Positions 63,827 to 64,000 of a stretch of 64,000 nucleotides of DNA are shown in pieces. How positions within the stretch are numbered: position 1 is the stretch's first letter; every line of letters begins with the position of its first letter. The translations under genes were made by a program, and so were the position numbers. The DNA is taken from assembly GCF_019801465.1 (NCBI RefSeq), contig NZ_JAHVJA010000001.1, positions 310,001 to 374,000 of the forward strand. The letters are read 5' to 3'. Below the pieces are notes generated by a model. The model was not told the DNA's origin. It worked only from the letters and a program-made list of their open reading frames with translations, and did not search any database. The DNA comes from Leisingera daeponensis. GTDB lineage: Bacteria > Pseudomonadota > Alphaproteobacteria > Rhodobacterales > Rhodobacteraceae.

Positions 63827-64000
63827 ATGTTTTTGAAGAAAGTCGATGGCCCGCGGGCTGTCACCCTGCCGGACGGCACCATCATGACCCGGGCGGATCT
63901 GCCGCCGGAAACCACCAAGCGCTGGGTGGCCTCGCGCAAGGCGGCGGTTGTGCGCGGTGTGCTTTACGGGCTGCTTCCCCAGAAGGAAGCGATGCGCCGC
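63827..64000 (+). CDS. sciP: SciP-like DUF1153 protein, cut by the right edge
   Basis: The first 58 residues are visible: MFLKKVDGPRAVTLPDGTIM, then TRADLPPETTKRWVASRKAA and a helix that starts VVRGVLYGLLPQKEAMRR. The LPDG...DLPP..TKRWV.RKA pattern matches SciP/DUF1153, a small HTH protein that binds CtrA and blocks its transcriptional activation in Caulobacter. GAGGGAAGAAG precedes the ATG. The C-terminal end lies outside the window. Confidence 0.85.
   Translation, partial: MFLKKVDGPRAVTLPDGTIMTRADLPPETTKRWVASRKAAVVRGVLYGLLPQKEAMRR

Overview
The window looks like chromosomal DNA from a marine alphaproteobacterium of the Roseobacter group (Rhodobacterales; Leisingera, Phaeobacter or Ruegeria-like). 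The signs are high GC, a circularly permuted two-piece tmRNA gene with the tag ANDNRAPVALAA, a DMSP demethylase gene (dmdA) next to an acrylyl-CoA reductase gene (acuI), a trgA-trgB-cysK cluster, DUF4169 and SciP/DUF1153 genes, and the alpha-type envelope run with lpxI in place of lpxH. The placement rests on recognising proteins by eye; no database search was made. I see no rRNA, CRISPR array, insertion sequence or prophage. One tRNA (Ser, GGA) and one tmRNA are present.

Layout. 0-9 kb: a hydrolase-like protein cut by the left edge and a cytochrome P450 (plus strand); a translationally coupled fumC-DUF4169-RHH group (minus); a secreted protein; the ClpXP adaptor sspB; chromate genes chrB (with a rhodanese domain) and chrA; a SnoaL-like protein; then the permuted ssrA gene. 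9-15 kb: a frameshifted paralogue of a short ORF at 2.5 kb, a hairpin-rich spacer, a GntR/FCD regulator divergent from dmdA-acuI, a BCCT transporter and a VOC protein. 15-25 kb: a class V aminotransferase, photolyase, a cyclopropane-synthase-like methyltransferase, trgA-trgB-cysK, an MscS-type channel with DUF3772, an AlaX-type editing protein and tRNA-Ser. 26-38 kb: an RTX/Hint secreted protein, a MobA-like nucleotidyltransferase, a dimethylglycine-dehydrogenase-like flavoprotein, an MFS/BT1 carrier, a CorC-like protein, xerD and two unknowns (one only 49 aa). 37-41 kb: aroK-aroB, ssb, a lytic transglycosylase and a small membrane protein with three CtrA-like sites upstream. 41-49 kb: a peptide-type ABC importer operon and an AraC regulator. 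49-62 kb: miaA, then the classical run pyrH, frr, uppS, cdsA, dxr, rseP, a 41-aa membrane ORF, bamA, skp, fabZ, lpxA, lpxI, lpxB. 62-64 kb: mnmA and the start of sciP.

How it fits together. The dmdA-acuI pair, the adjacent FCD regulator, the BCCT carrier and, further along, the dimethylglycine-dehydrogenase-like protein suggest uptake and folate-dependent demethylation of DMSP and betaine-type methyl donors, with acrylyl-CoA detoxification. The tmRNA and SspB genes, about 3 kb apart, belong to the same ribosome-rescue and tagged-protein-degradation route. The 49-62 kb run is the housekeeping block for translation recycling, isoprenoid and lipid A synthesis and outer-membrane assembly. The least explained items are a small membrane-protein gene preceded by three helically phased CtrA-like boxes, the hairpin-rich spacer upstream of tmRNA, a dispersed hairpin repeat present twice, and several small conserved-looking ORFs. 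I did not find a clearly new multi-gene system.
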